DNA of 64,000 bases. Source: Mesocentrotus franciscanus (taxonomy: Eukaryota; Echinodermata; Echinoidea; Camarodonta; Strongylocentrotidae). Made by a program: the position numbers and the translations under genes. The first letter of the stretch is position 1, and each line of letters starts with the position of its first letter. The DNA is taken from positions 59,103,413 to 59,167,412 of the forward strand of contig CP137666.1 of the NCBI GenBank assembly GCA_037976565.1, in the 5' to 3' direction. Under the pieces are notes generated by a model. It did not search any database. It saw only the letters and a program-made list of their open reading frames with translations, and was not told where the DNA came from. Shown piece by piece: positions 51,901 to 59,664 of the stretch.

Positions 51901-54900
51901 TGGAATACTTTGACCTTCCTATTTATAACAGACTTCAAGTAAAGATATCTTCTGTTAAAAGCCAAAAGGGTGTTACTGTTATCTCTTTGTGAAATAAAAT
52001 GATTTTATAAACATATTACCTACTGGAACCAGCTGGATCCTGTGTTATGTCTATGGGACTGCAAGAATTTAGTACCGGTATTCAATGGATTAATGTCTTT
52101 CAAGCTCTCACCACATGCTCTTTTCAGCTACTTCCGGACCGGGTGTCACCTTAAAATGGAAAGGTTTACACTTGGGAATACTTCTTGAGAAGACTTGAGA
52201 TGTTTGCATTGTAGAAGTGTTTACTTTTCTTTTTTCATACTAAATGGAGTTTGAACCTTCCTGTACTCTGATATTTTACTATTTTGTTTAAAAAAGAATG
52301 CTCCATAAGATCAGCATATGAAATCAGGACATAAGAAGGAACTAGGAATTATTATTAATTTTCCACACAGGCAGTTGACATTATGGAATAACATCCTTGA
52401 AAAAAATTTCCATTTTGGAATTAGATTTGACATCACATCATGTGATTATTTAAAACTTGTTTCGTTGAATTACGATAGACCCTCCATCTGCAGTAGAAAC
52501 GTTAACATTTCATCTTCAGGTGTTTGAAGGAGAATCACAAATTCATTTGTAGTTCAGCAAATTTCTCTTGTCAAATATTTGTGTAACAAAATATTTTCTC
52601 ATGGAAAAGTTTCTACATATTATGGCCATTGAAGCTATACTCCAGAATGGTATCCTTTCTTATTTGATAAGAACAAATATATTTCTAACTTGCATTGCAT
52701 CCTGCTAAACACTTTACAATGCCTCTACAAGGAGCTTTTGTAACTTTTTATTTGAGATTGCTGTGAGATGCTGCATAACCTATGTCAGTAGTTAGTAGTG
52801 TTGGCTTTATAAGCACAACAGATATTTCCTGGTACAGCCTCGGTGTAAAACTAGATTTGCAAGATAAACGGGTGAATGACTGGGAATAGCTGTTTTGTTG
52901 TAAACCTCTTAGAAATACAAGTCATGAAAGTGAAACCATCTTTGATGGGTTACAGATAATGATTTGTTATCATCGTCTAGCCTCAAAAGGAAAGGATACT
53001 TTGTATAAGTGGATTGAGCTCCTGAAAATTGCAATGCACATGAGTAGCTTTCAGGTAAAGGACAAGAGCACTAAATTCTTGGGGATTTTAATGAATTTAT
53101 GATTATCGTCTTGGTGGATGTACTATTGTTTTAATTGCAATTTAATATTTGGTACTTGGAAAAGTTTTCTAAATCATAAATGATTACTCATAATTATGCA
53201 TTTTATACTTCCTCAGCAATCAACAATAGTCGCTGATCCTAAAATGCTCTTAACATTCTTGTTCAGATATAAGTTTGTTTCATATATATCATTGTGTATT
53301 CTAAGGTGATGGCTCTGCATTCTATCAATGGTATTTTGTCTGTTGGGAGTCAGATATGCATTAAGTCCTTGTTGAAGTTTATGAGTTAATAACGTTCTGG
53401 CTCCCATCAGATGATTTATGCTATAATATGCTTTCAAGTGTATTTCTTGCTCATGCTATCAACATGTCTTTCCTAAAACAATAATTATTAACACAAATGG
53501 TAATGATAATTAACATTTATTGTGTGTTTATATAAATTTTGTCTAAACCATACAATAATAAAGTTTTAAAGATTTAATATTTATTCTATTCAGTTGTAAT
53601 TGTTTGTGGGTGCTGTGCACTTTATTATTAAGCTATATGCAAATATTTGTATGCTTAGTTCATAAAGGTTGTCAGGGTTATCTGTGGTTTGGGTCAAGGT
53701 CATACAAATTGTGTTTTAAAGATGGGTGCTTTGGCTGCTTTATTTCTGACAATTGGCTAAAATATGAATTTACAATTGTATTTTTTGTTTACTTTTAAAG
53801 TCATGAGTTTCAGCTCTAACAAGACATGGTTAGATTCACAGCACTCATTTATATTTGGTCTCAGGCATTTTCAATACCTTGTTTAAGATATATCCAACAT
53901 AGCAACATATGTCGGCTACAGAGGATGGTTGATGTTTATACAAAACTGTTTTGTTTGTATCATTTTTGTAAATAAATGTTTAAAGGTAATGTTACATGTA
54001 TATCACTATTTAGTCTGCTGAGAGCCAGAAGGGTGTTAACTCATAAATGAAACCACATGGTTAATGCTCTTTTGACTCTCAACAGATGTCCTGTTTTGTA
54101 TACATTGCCCATTTGTGTTATTTGTGTTATGTTTGTTTCTACATTTTGTAGAATGTAAGTCATTTTTATATATCAACTGGGTGGATGTCTCTGCAACTAT
54201 GCTTCATATGACCCCTAAATCCAAATCTACACCAACAAAAACAGATCAAAAGTCACATTAATATATCTATGAAGTCAATGTTGAGTTTATACTGTTTATA
54301 ACATTCGTAACAATAAAGACCACATAGCATAGGGAAGACTAGAGTTATAAACTGAAACTAAAAGGAACATATGCAGTTGACAAATTAAGAAATTGGTTTA
54401 AAAAAACATGCATGCTCAGATTTATGCGAAGACAAGTTTACATGATACCAAATGTAAAGAAGAACAAATATTCCTGCTTGCACATGCCCAAATGACTTCT
54501 GACTTTACCAAATTTCTGTTATTTTTCACTTCTGATGAATTAAATCTCCAATTTTTACCCTGTCTTTATGAAATAGATATATATTTACCATGCATGCTGT
54601 CATTTTCATGAAAGGCATGTGAGAAAGTGACTAGATTATGTGACCTTTCTTGGTTGGTTGATATGGATTTAAGTCATTGCAATCGGGTATTTCTGGATGT
54701 CATTTTGAAGTGGATGGATCAAAAGATATTGTTTGCATAAAAAATACACAACAGGATAGGACATTTCTGTACATTTGATTATCACAAATGGGTTTTAAAA
54801 GATGAACAACAAAAATACAGCTCACATGAAAAAATCAAGTATAAATAACAATTCATAATTGATATCCTTGTATCACAAGATGAAAGCATGAAATATTACA

Positions 54901-57900
54901 AATGGGGCAGATACTATTTTTTTCTCTCACTTTAATGTCTACATGTAGTAGCCCTTTTTTGAAGGCACAGAATAAACAAAGTTTCTGTACTACCGGGGGT
55001 TGGGATATTTATACTTTTTTTTTCTCGATATTTCAAGCATTGATTTGAAAGTTTGTTGTTTAAAAGATTTCTTAATTCAATTATTAACCATCTTGAGCCT
55101 TTTGAAAAAGGAATCAGTAGAATGGTTCAAAATTGATATATCTGTATATTTAGAACAATCATCAATATAGATCTGTATCCCCTGTATTCTGGCGATCCAT
55201 CCACTGTCAAACTGCAAACCAATTGGAGCAAAAGCATTGTATTCTGTGGGTTAAAAGAAAGGACTGTTCTTTGTGCATTTAGGTAATGCTGCGGTAGAGA
55301 CGAAAGTTGAAGACGACGAAGATGAACTTCCCCCACACCTGCGTACGAGTGAGTTTGGAAAAGAGAAACTTTGGCTTCAGCTATTACCAACTACATTAAT
55401 GCCATCTTGAGTTTCTTTTTAATCTCTAACATCTCTTTAATCTCTAACAGCTATTTTTATTTTCACATAGTTGTGAAGATTACTTACTCCTGTGTTGACA
55501 GTATATTGCCAATTATCATGTTATCATAATACAAAGTGTTAACCTTTGGATGATTATTCATCTAGTTTGATAACAGCTGTTCAGAGGGTGTGAATTAACA
55601 TGTATACAGTGGCTTGCATATTTGATGATGCAGTGTGTTTCTTCAAAATAAATAAACCAGACTGTTTGGACTTTTCCAATCGATTACTATAAAAATGTAT
55701 TTAGAAAGTTGCATCTTTTTCATGTCTAAATCAATTTGTCCTCTTTCATATGATATTGTTATCAATTTTATCATGAAATTTGATACCAAATTCATTATTA
55801 TTTTGTCATGCATGATTGAATATGAATAGTTTTAAATGAGTAGCTTGCATGTAGTTTGCACACATAGGCCGTGAAAATTTAAATGGTGATCAAGTACAAT
55901 GCAATCAAACACAACAACAACAAAACACTAGATAAAGTCTTGAAAATAATTGGTCTTTTATGATTTTTATATTCATGATTCAACATGTTTGCAACCTTGA
56001 TATTAGATGAGAGTATATAATAAGCTCTTGTGGGACTGAAAGACATCGTCACAAATGTGGTGTCATATAAAAGAAGAAGATATTCTCCTTTGCATTATGT
56101 GTTAATTTGATAAGGTGATACTGGAGAAAGTATGGTTTCATCAATTTAGGATGCACACTGTAGATTAGTTTGAGATGTCCAAACCTTTGCTTTTGAACTG
56201 ACATATATCCTGTGTTTTGAAGGAGAGGGCATTTATGTATTAACTGCAATTTATATTATGTTTAATTGATTTTATCTGTTTGCTTTTAAAATAAACAAGT
56301 ATGAAAACAAATAATCTGCTTAAAAAAAAAACTCAATGTGTGCTTATTGATATTTTAATTCTGCATTTGCTGCTCAGCAATGATTGTAGCACCTTCGCCA
56401 CAGTGTTTTTATTATAACACTAACAATCCTTTTATAAAGTTATCATGTAAATGTGAATTGTTTAACAGTATTATACAGCTAATGAATGCATCCATGTAGT
56501 GATACATGTTGTATAATATTAATCTCATTTGCTTGAAATGCCTTGCTTGATATATTGTTGTGTTCTTTTCCAGGTTGCTTTGCAGTTGAAAAGTTGCAGC
56601 TGTAATAATTGTATTGTGTATAAACCAGTGTGGATATGACACACAGATGCTACATGTTTGGAAAATAGTTGTAGATTTGTCTTAGAAATTCTTTAAAAAA
56701 TACTAATGAAAAATGAAGAAGAAGGAACAGAAGTTACTTATAGATGATCTTTTCTTACTACATTATTTGATACTATATGCTTATTGAAGAAGATGCAAAG
56801 GATAATGAATAAATTAAATATAATTTTTTGAGTAATATATATGTAGTTTAGCAATTTGAATTCAGGGTACGGTATCACTGTAATGAGTAAGGATCACTAA
56901 CTGCCAATTATTTGATTGTTTAAGATGTGATTAATAACATTTTAAAAACGAAATTATCTTCTCAGTACATGCAATGATGATGATGACACTTAATTTTGCA
57001 CAAAAAAGAAAAGATTGCAAAACTTGCAATGTCTGTTTTGTTGGGATAAAATTTATGACAGGTGGGATGATGACATTTTCAGATTGACCAGTTCTATCAT
57101 GGGCATGATAAAAGAAAAAGACAGCTAGCATGATTGTATTATCCATGAGGAGTTGATGTAAAAATAGAACTTTTATAGGTGTTCCTTAAACTGCAATCCT
57201 TTTATTATTTCAGTATGAATTCTTCCACATTAGTCTGGCATAATCAAATGCTGTCTTTCCAAAGTGCATGATAGGCCACATGACTGTGATTCAAAATTGA
57301 TTTTATTATTGCTGTAGTTATGGACAAAGCTCATCTACTGCTGCTATACTGTGCAAAAAAAAATCCAAAGCAATTTTGTTATCTCAATATAACTGTTTAA
57401 TAGCACTTCATACCTGTAGTTCTGCTGTTATTTTATATGACTTATGAAATTAATATTATATGTTACTTTTATTATGTTCCTTTAACATTTGTAAAACAAT
57501 TTTTTTGTTTGAAAAACATTTTACATTTCATGCTAATATTTTAATCTCATATCAACACGTAGGCAGCTGCTGACTGTTATTACAATTGTGCTTTTACTTA
57601 CAATTTTTAACCTCCCATTATTTGCTCTAAGATTTTCTACATATGATGTTATGTTTATATTAATTACAGAGTACAGACTAATTTTGCTTGCAATTTTTCA
57701 TGGAAAATGAGACATCTGATTTTGCACAGGAATTGTTGAAACATGCTTCATTAACCATAACCTTTATTTCTTCAGCGCAACTTTTTTATATTATGTATGT
57801 GTGTCTTTGATTACAATTAGTCACCCAGGAAACTTTAACTGACTTTTTACTTGTTACTAACATTTTAATCCAATGGACTCATGATTTGATTTTCAATTTA

Positions 57901-58939
57901 GAAATTGAATCAATATTGACGTTTGCCTCAAATTTGTAGTTTAGAATTTAAGATTATGCAAATACATTGTAGGTTAATTATTAAGCAAAGAAAAATAATA
58001 TGAAATAGACTGCCAAAAGAGTGGTGCTATAAAGAGATAAAACAGGCCTACATAAAAAGGAGTGCACTGAAATTTGCTTGTACCATATAGCAAGTAAAAA
58101 TAAAAGCACTGTAAATTAAAAAGTGTGTTCACAGTGCAGCTGCTAACTGTAACAATTAGTTTATACCTGCCTACCTTTAAAGGTATTTGTGCCAAAATAT
58201 TCTTATGTTCAGGATAGAAATATTTACATTTCTAAAGTCAATTTTCAACAGGATAATCCTGAAATGTCATTGTAACATATCTAATTGAACGAGAAAAATC
58301 TAGATAATTTGCAAAAACCTTACATGATTTTCCCCTATGATATTCTGCATTTCTCTAATACTACAGTGAATCTTACTTTAGTGACCAAATGTTTATAAGA
58401 CCAAATTTTCTCTGGAATAGTGTTTCTCATTGATCCCTGGAAGTAGCCTATACATAAAGACTTCCTACATATAAATACAACCTTTCTCATATCCCTTGAG
58501 TAGTATTTATGCACAGGTTTCTCTCTATGTTATTTATGGTAGATAATGACATATTGCAATTATTTTTGTGTGCTCCACAGCCCCTCCCCCTCCTGTATCC
58601 AGTCCACCCCCACCAGACTATGATTTCGACGACGATGAAGATGCACCAAATGGAGTGCCTTATCACCATAAACGTAAGAAAAATGAAAACATTAAATTGA
58701 AAACCTGATAAAAAAATAAAAACTTTCCAAATTATTGATAGGAGGATTTGCCATCGATTTAGATCAATGCAACTCTGTAAGATAGAACCCTGAAGTCAAA
58801 ATCTATCCACCCTATCCACACATTTTATAACTTGTACCATAAACTTTCAAAGCATAAACTTTACAAACACGACAAATCTTGAAGATGAAATGGTGGCCTG
58901 ACATTTTGTCTGGTAATATCTGCTTAAGGCTTTATTTTG

Positions 58940-58980
<41 letters not shown>

Positions 58981-59655
58981 TTAGGAATGCAAATTTTGGT
59001 TTTAGGTGAGGTATAGGTTTAGGGTTAAGGTAAGGGTTAGGCATATTGTTGGGTCAAGGGTTCAATCTAGAAATTTGGTTAAGGTAGGTAATTGATGGCG
59101 CAGCAATTGTCGCTGGAGGATGAGTCCTGGAAATGAAAAGTACCTCTCACTGGTGCTGATGGCTATCATTTATTGGTAACTGTTTCTTCACTGTAAAGCC
59201 TTGTTCAGATATACTGTGATAACCACTACTTTTTTATGACGTAAAATATAATACACTTCATATTTCTGTATGTTATAACACAGACCTGGGTAAATATGCG
59301 TAGGGCCGTTGTTGCGCATTAAAAGAAAATTGCGGGCATTTTTTAAAATTGTGGCAGTTTACCGTGTAATGTAATATCTAAATGAGCGTTTACACCTCAT
59401 CCACAAGTACTACACCACCCATAAGCATGTTTTCATTTTCTGATAATTCATTCATGATGCAGTGAACTTGTCTGGAAGGCAGGAAACCGGTCGCTTTATC
59501 GAGGTCATCGACGACAACCTGGACGATCCCCCCAACATACCGCCTACCCTGGTAGGACGGGTGGACGAGGATGGACTCATCCAGCCCAAGCCTCTACCCA
59601 ACCCTGTCATGGAATCCTCCATGCATAAGAATCTTCACAGAGAGCTGAGGATAAG
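17767..59655 (+). CDS. SH3-domain plus FAM107 (DUF1151)-like protein gene, multi-exon
   Basis: Gene model: exons 17767-17934, 18752-18805, 32693-32756 (optional), 46415-46505, 47016-47238, 55283-55348, 58581-58673 and 59463-59655, with the 3' end beyond or unclear. The N terminus is an SH3 domain, the middle is proline/serine-rich and acidic with polyproline stretches, and the C-terminal part begins a FAM107 domain. Vertebrate FAM107A/B are short actin-associated proteins without an SH3 domain, so a cytoskeletal adaptor role is inferred. The exon set is internally consistent in phase except for the exon 32693-32756 route and one extra base in 47016-47238. No in-window stop codon is assigned. 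Confidence 0.7.
17935..18751 (+). other. Intron 1
   Basis: 816-nt intron from GTAATT to an ATTATGCAG acceptor. It contains a G-rich run near 18090-18135 and TAGGCCTATG near 18281. No other feature. Confidence 0.7.
18752..18805 (+). CDS. Exon 2 of SH3/FAM107 gene
   Basis: 54 nt, phase 0 in and out, encoding KSKEQFIGRLVPEGRRNT. The acceptor is TTATTATGCAG and the donor is GTAAGA. It directly follows the SH3 domain and is basic. Because it is symmetric it can be included or skipped without a frame change. No domain is recognised. Confidence 0.8.
25109..25560. mobile_element. MITE with TTAAAGG ends (first type)
   Basis: The left end TTAAAGGCAAGTCCACCCTGA and the inverted right end TCAGGATGGACTTCCCCTTTAA match over about 22 bp with a few differences. 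There is no transposase. A worn related right end, TTAATGTCAGGGTGAATTTC with matching flank TATTAAAACC, lies at about 33838-33876. Confidence 0.75.
26526..27274 (-). mobile_element. piggyBac-like relic with intact TTAA target duplication
   Basis: TTAA at 26526-26529 and 27271-27274 flanks inverted ends CTCTTTGCCCGC and GCGGGCAAAGAG. TTAA target duplication is the hallmark of piggyBac transposons. Between the ends only about 740 bp remain, including a minus-strand 91-codon frame that looks like a piggyBac transposase N terminus. The element is therefore an internally deleted, non-autonomous copy inserted in intron 2. Confidence 0.85.
26747..27022 (-). pseudogene. piggyBac transposase N-terminal fragment
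   Basis: 91 codons starting MAPIRRRRDFFTADQVREL, followed by a long acidic Ser/Asp/Glu run (about residues 29-45). This order, a short basic start and then an acidic tract, is typical of piggyBac transposase N termini. The catalytic DDD/D domain and the Cys-rich C terminus are absent, so the fragment cannot act as a transposase. The identification rests on this layout plus the TTAA-flanked ends around it. Confidence 0.6.
27950..27986. repeat. (TA)n microsatellite
   Basis: About 18 TA repeats, not coding. Similar TA tracts occur near 31227-31252 and 58937-58977. Confidence 0.9.
28079..29271. mobile_element. Element with 25-bp inverted ends beginning CAGGC
   Basis: The left end is CAGGCCCAGCGGAGCACCCC plus AATTA. 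The inverted right end is TAATTGGGGTGCTCCGCTGC plus GCCTG. The two differ at one position over 25 bp. The flanks share only TCCC. The interior has no recognisable transposase. It contains a 194-bp palindrome (28491-28684) bracketed by a direct repeat of about 24 bp (TCTGACTCTCCCCTATCCAG at 28351 and a one-mismatch copy at 28865). Confidence 0.75.
28491..28684. repeat. 194-bp near-perfect palindrome
   Basis: The left arm starts AGGGACTTTTAGATTTGCAC and the right arm ends with its exact inverse. Over about 85 bp per arm only two or three positions differ. Each arm contains two CCTTTTAAGG words. The short centre is GC-rich. It could be a nested foldback/MITE insertion inside the surrounding CAG-ended element. 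The small open frames on both strands here are mirror products of the palindrome. Confidence 0.9.
29757..29940. repeat. Dispersed repeat, copy 1
   Basis: Shares an ordered set of words with 32030-32205: CAGTGAAAG or TAGTGAAAG, GTACA..CTAGAAAA, AAAGAAATGTTGT, CATGAC, and GAGTGGGACCCTGATT near the end. The copies are diverged by small indels. It is non-coding; short reading frames at both sites end in the same LEWDPD peptide only because of the shared repeat. Confidence 0.6.
30216..30485 (+). mobile_element. tRNA-derived SINE, second type
   Basis: The tRNA-like head has an A box (TGGTCTAGTGGATACG) and a B box (GGTTCGCGGTTCGAGTACC, about 30260-30278). Complementary outer strands GTGTCG and CGGCAC could form an acceptor stem, and a CTGTGGA loop resembles a His anticodon loop. 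A tRNA-unrelated body of about 190 nt follows, ending in GCGCTATAAA and an ATTATATT tail. This is a SINE rather than a tRNA gene. Confidence 0.8.
30770..30886. mobile_element. Short palindromic MITE-like element
   Basis: GGGCTTATATTCATAAAACC at the left is matched by the inverted GGTTTCATGAATGTGGGCC at the right, with CTAACTAA and TTAGTATTAA inside. Non-coding. Confidence 0.55.
31806..31937. mobile_element. Palindromic MITE with GGCATC..TTTCAC ends, copy 1
   Basis: The ends GGCATCGTTTCACGAAACCA and the inverted TGGTTTTGTGAAAGGATGCC pair over about 35 bp, including CATCATGA and TACAAGTT. A diverged relative lies at 60616-60742. Confidence 0.7.
32030..32205. repeat. Dispersed repeat, copy 2
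   Basis: Relative of 29757-29940 (see that entry). Ends in GAGTGGGACCCTGATT. Non-coding. Confidence 0.6.
32391..32477 (+). ncRNA. Intronic hairpin family, copy 1
   Basis: Left arm GTCTGTTGA..CCAGAAGGG pairs with CCCTTTTGG..TCAGCAGAC as two 9-bp blocks separated by an internal loop. The right arm carries the family signature TTTAATGCCC. It lies in intron 2, about 215 nt before exon 32693. Confidence 0.6.
32693..32756 (+). CDS. Exon 3 (optional) of SH3/FAM107 gene
   Basis: The acceptor is CTTTTTCTCAACTGTAG and the donor is GTAAAT. Read in phase 0 from exon 2 it gives REHDIHLQALSELHQRVKPLP plus one base. The peptide is free of stops and looks helical and then basic/proline-ending. It leaves phase 1, while the best frame of exon 46415-46505 needs phase 0. 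So this exon either pairs with a further exon of length 3n+2 that was not found, or is skipped in the main transcript. Confidence 0.6.
32775..32843 (+). ncRNA. Intronic hairpin family, copy 2, next to exon 3 donor
   Basis: AGAATGGCATT pairs perfectly with AATGCCATTCT. Relative to most copies (AGAAGGG/CCCTTCT) both strands of one pair have changed, G:C to U:A. The stem base starts only 18 nt after the exon 3 splice site, so folding could mask or present the donor. Confidence 0.7.
33605..33670 (+). ncRNA. Possible worn copy of the hairpin family
   Basis: GTGCTGAAAGCCTGAAAT resembles the family left arm, and ATCAGACTTTTCAATACAC can pair with it at GTG, TGAAA and CTGA. The TTAATGCC signature is missing. 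Low confidence. Confidence 0.25.
35147..35167 (+). CDS. Candidate 21-nt microexon
   Basis: A strong acceptor (TTTCTCTTTTTGCAG) precedes 21 nt, followed by GTAAAA. Phase 1 in and out matches the end of exon 3 and would add GTLKIWC. Only splice-site strength and phase support it. Confidence 0.25.
38945..39017 (+). mobile_element. SINE 3' tail fragment
   Basis: AAAGCTGCGCTATATAAATT followed by TTATTATTATTAT is a typical 3' end of a tRNA-derived SINE; the second SINE (30216-30485) ends in the similar GCGCTATAAA. The head is missing, so it is a 5'-truncated copy. Confidence 0.5.
39073..39598. mobile_element. MITE with CTTAAAGGTA ends
   Basis: Left CTTAAAGGTAATGCAAAGTG and inverted right CATTGTAATACCTTTAAG match over most of about 25 bp. 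The interior includes GGGCGCTATA and AACGCCATTCC words but no transposase. Confidence 0.7.
39903..39972 (+). ncRNA. Intronic hairpin family, copy 3
   Basis: GAGCCAGA pairs with TTTGGCTC and the outer TGTCT pairs with AGGCA. The right arm keeps AGAGTTAA but the inner stem is disrupted (AAACGTATG). A degraded member. Confidence 0.5.
40127..40449. mobile_element. MITE with inverted repeats of about 45 bp
   Basis: Left AGGCCTGTTTTCATCAGACC continues through GAAGTAGC and AATAACCCGCTATTTT. The inverted right end matches with three or four differences. TAT lies directly outside both ends (40124-40126 and 40450-40452), a possible 3-bp target duplication. The interior repeats GCGGGCTATTT/AAATAGCCCGC, giving more secondary structure. 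No transposase. Confidence 0.8.
41348..41374 (+). CDS. Candidate 27-nt microexon
   Basis: Flanked by TTTATTTAAG and GTACTG. Phase 1 in and out joins exon 3 and would add GLTLSQSCP. As with the 21-nt candidate, support is limited to splice sites and phase. Confidence 0.25.
42212..42748. mobile_element. MITE with TTAAAGRTACTATGTCCC ends
   Basis: TTAAAGATACTATGTCCC at the left and the inverted GGGACATAGTACCTTTAA at the right differ at one base, and the match extends into (T)TTGCAG/CTGCAAA. No coding capacity. The left end happens to make a good splice-acceptor sequence (CCCTTTTGCAG), but the downstream frames stop quickly. Confidence 0.85.
42851..42925 (+). ncRNA. Intronic hairpin family, copy 4
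   Basis: TTGAGAGC pairs with GCTCCCAG (one A-C mismatch), AGAAGGGTATTAA pairs with TTAATGCCTTTCT using G-U and U-G wobbles. The CATAGAG loop-side signature precedes the right arm. The wobbles form only in plus-strand RNA, the sense of the host gene. Confidence 0.7.
44578..44650 (+). ncRNA. Intronic hairpin family, copy 5
   Basis: CTGAGAGC pairs with GCTCTCAC and AAGGGTAT with ATGTCCTT. The right arm is preceded by CATAGAG. It ends exactly where a GGGGGTGTTTCAC-type MITE begins (44651). Confidence 0.65.
44651..44952. mobile_element. MITE with GTGTTTCACAAAGACT ends, copy 1
   Basis: Left GGAGGTGTTTCACAAAGACT and inverted right AGTCTTTGTGAAACACCCCC. The ends continue as AAGATCGACTTTAAGTTGGA and TCCAACTTAAAGTCGATCTT. 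Two more copies lie at 50565-50839 and 61382-61639. The left arm here is interrupted by a short ATATACATGT insert. Confidence 0.85.
46415..46505 (+). CDS. Exon 4 of SH3/FAM107 gene
   Basis: The acceptor is CTTCATTGGTACAG and the donor is GTAAGT. The frame that joins the next exon (phase 0 in, phase 1 out) reads PMYWVKLSEWMYPRSPTPAP and then QHITNQQRQK. It is compatible with splicing directly from exon 2 (phase 0). An alternative frame, phase 1 in, is also open (VLGQALGVDVPKEPHPSPSA) but leads to a stop early in the next exon. The choice of frame is therefore by phase, not homology. Confidence 0.6.
47016..47238 (+). CDS. Exon 5 of SH3/FAM107 gene, with an apparent 1-base insertion
   Basis: The acceptor is TTTTTTTTCCCCAATTCCAG and the donor is GTAAGT. 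From the previous exon it reads KIPDFHVDEPELISERLRSP, then PPPL and SSRSPRNSFEGG. That frame later stops at TAA. The neighbouring frame takes over with PFPKPKSKNGSF, RHEDDSLPYHHK and ends in the phase needed by the next exon. The exon is 223 nt where 222 would keep frame, and the switch falls at the GGGG run 47143-47146. A sequencing/assembly error or a true frameshift allele would both explain this. PPPPL-type motifs could bind SH3 domains. Confidence 0.7.
47571..47636 (+). ncRNA. Intronic hairpin family, copy 6
   Basis: TCTGCTGAGAG and CTCTCAGCAGA are exact inverses at the stem base (11 bp). The inner stem AGGGC..T pairs with ACGTCCTT less well. About 330 nt after exon 5. Confidence 0.7.
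47929..47990 (+). ncRNA. Intronic hairpin family, copy 7 (right arm worn)
   Basis: The left arm CAGAGCAAGAAGGGCATTAA is clear. The right side keeps only TTGCCCTT, able to pair with AAGGGCA. Confidence 0.45.
49452..49908. mobile_element. Harbinger-like MITE with TAA target duplication
   Basis: Inverted ends GACCCCGTTCTCACTCACTT and AAGTGAGTGAGAACGGGGTC are exact over 20 bp. TAA lies directly outside both ends (49452-49454 and 49906-49908), the 3-bp target typical of PIF/Harbinger. The interior holds further inverted and direct copies of GGAGCGGTCT and AAGACCCGTTCC. No transposase. Confidence 0.85.
50565..50839. mobile_element. MITE with GTGTTTCACAAAGACT ends, copy 2
   Basis: Ends GGGGGGTGTTTCACAAAGAC and the exact inverse. 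Its central block (ATTATCTAAAGATCATAATG) is inverted relative to copies 1 and 3 (CATTATGATCTTTAGATAAT), so the interior has flipped between the arms. Confidence 0.9.
51949..52116 (+). ncRNA. Intronic hairpin family, copy 8 (long loop)
   Basis: Left TCTGTTAAAAGCCAAAAGGG and right ATTAATGTCTTTCAAGCTCT followed by CACCA align to the family arms but are about 110 nt apart, as if the loop had received an insertion. Confidence 0.45.
53338..53413 (+). ncRNA. Intronic hairpin family, copy 9
   Basis: TGGGAGTCAGA pairs with TCTGGCTCCCA. Relative to the majority GAGAG/CTCTC one pair has changed on both sides (A:U to G:C). ATTAA pairs with TTAAT further in. ATGAG precedes the right arm. Confidence 0.65.
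54013..54087 (+). ncRNA. Intronic hairpin family, copy 10
   Basis: GTCTGCTGAGAGCCAGAAGG is close to consensus. The right arm TTAATGCTCTTTTGACTCTC plus AACAGA pairs with it through several G-U/U-G wobbles and two C-A mismatches. Confidence 0.7.
55283..55348 (+). CDS. Exon 6 of SH3/FAM107 gene, acidic cassette
   Basis: 66 nt, phase 1-1, with acceptor TTTGTGCATTTAG and donor GTGAGT. It encodes NAAVETKVEDDEDELPPHLR plus T. The phase matches both neighbours, so it is a symmetric cassette exon. The peptide is strongly acidic and likely disordered. Confidence 0.75.
55349..58580 (+). other. Intron after exon 6 (about 3.2 kb)
   Basis: AT-rich sequence with no hairpin copy, MITE or exon recognised. 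Confidence 0.6.
58581..58673 (+). CDS. Exon 7 of SH3/FAM107 gene, polyproline and acidic
   Basis: 93 nt, phase 1-1, with acceptor TGTGTGCTCCACAG and donor GTAAGA. It encodes TPPPPVSSPPPPDYDFDDDE and then DAPNGVPYHHK. It ends in the same PYHHK as exon 5 (DDSLPYHHK), suggesting the two exon ends are duplicates and mutually substitutable. The PPPP runs are candidate ligands for the protein's own SH3 domain (inference). Confidence 0.85.
58674..59462 (+). other. Intron after exon 7
   Basis: About 790 nt, with a (TA)n tract near 58937-58977 and GGTTAGGGTTAAGG-like G/T-rich sequence near 59020-59060. No exon. Confidence 0.7.
59463..59655 (+). CDS. Exon 8 of SH3/FAM107 gene: start of FAM107 (DUF1151) domain
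   Basis: 193 nt, phase 1 in and phase 2 out, with acceptor TTCATGATGCAG and donor GTGAAT. Residues read LNLSGRQETGRFIEVIDDNL, then after a DPP-rich link DGLIQPKPLPNPV, and near the end MHKNLHREL. The pattern LI-x-P-x-x-L-x-NPV followed by H-x-x-LHREL matches the conserved N-terminal half of FAM107A/B (DUF1151). The coiled-coil half of the domain should follow in a later exon, which is not found with confidence before 64000. Confidence 0.85.
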
Positions 59656-59664
59656 GTGAATATT

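Larger units (their letters stand above)
47239..55282 (+). other. Intron after exon 5 (about 8 kb)
   Basis: Holds hairpin copies 6-10, a Harbinger-like MITE and one GTGTTTCAC MITE, listed separately. The remainder (48.0-49.4, 50.9-51.9 and 54.1-55.2 kb) is AT-rich with no supported exon. Confidence 0.55.
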
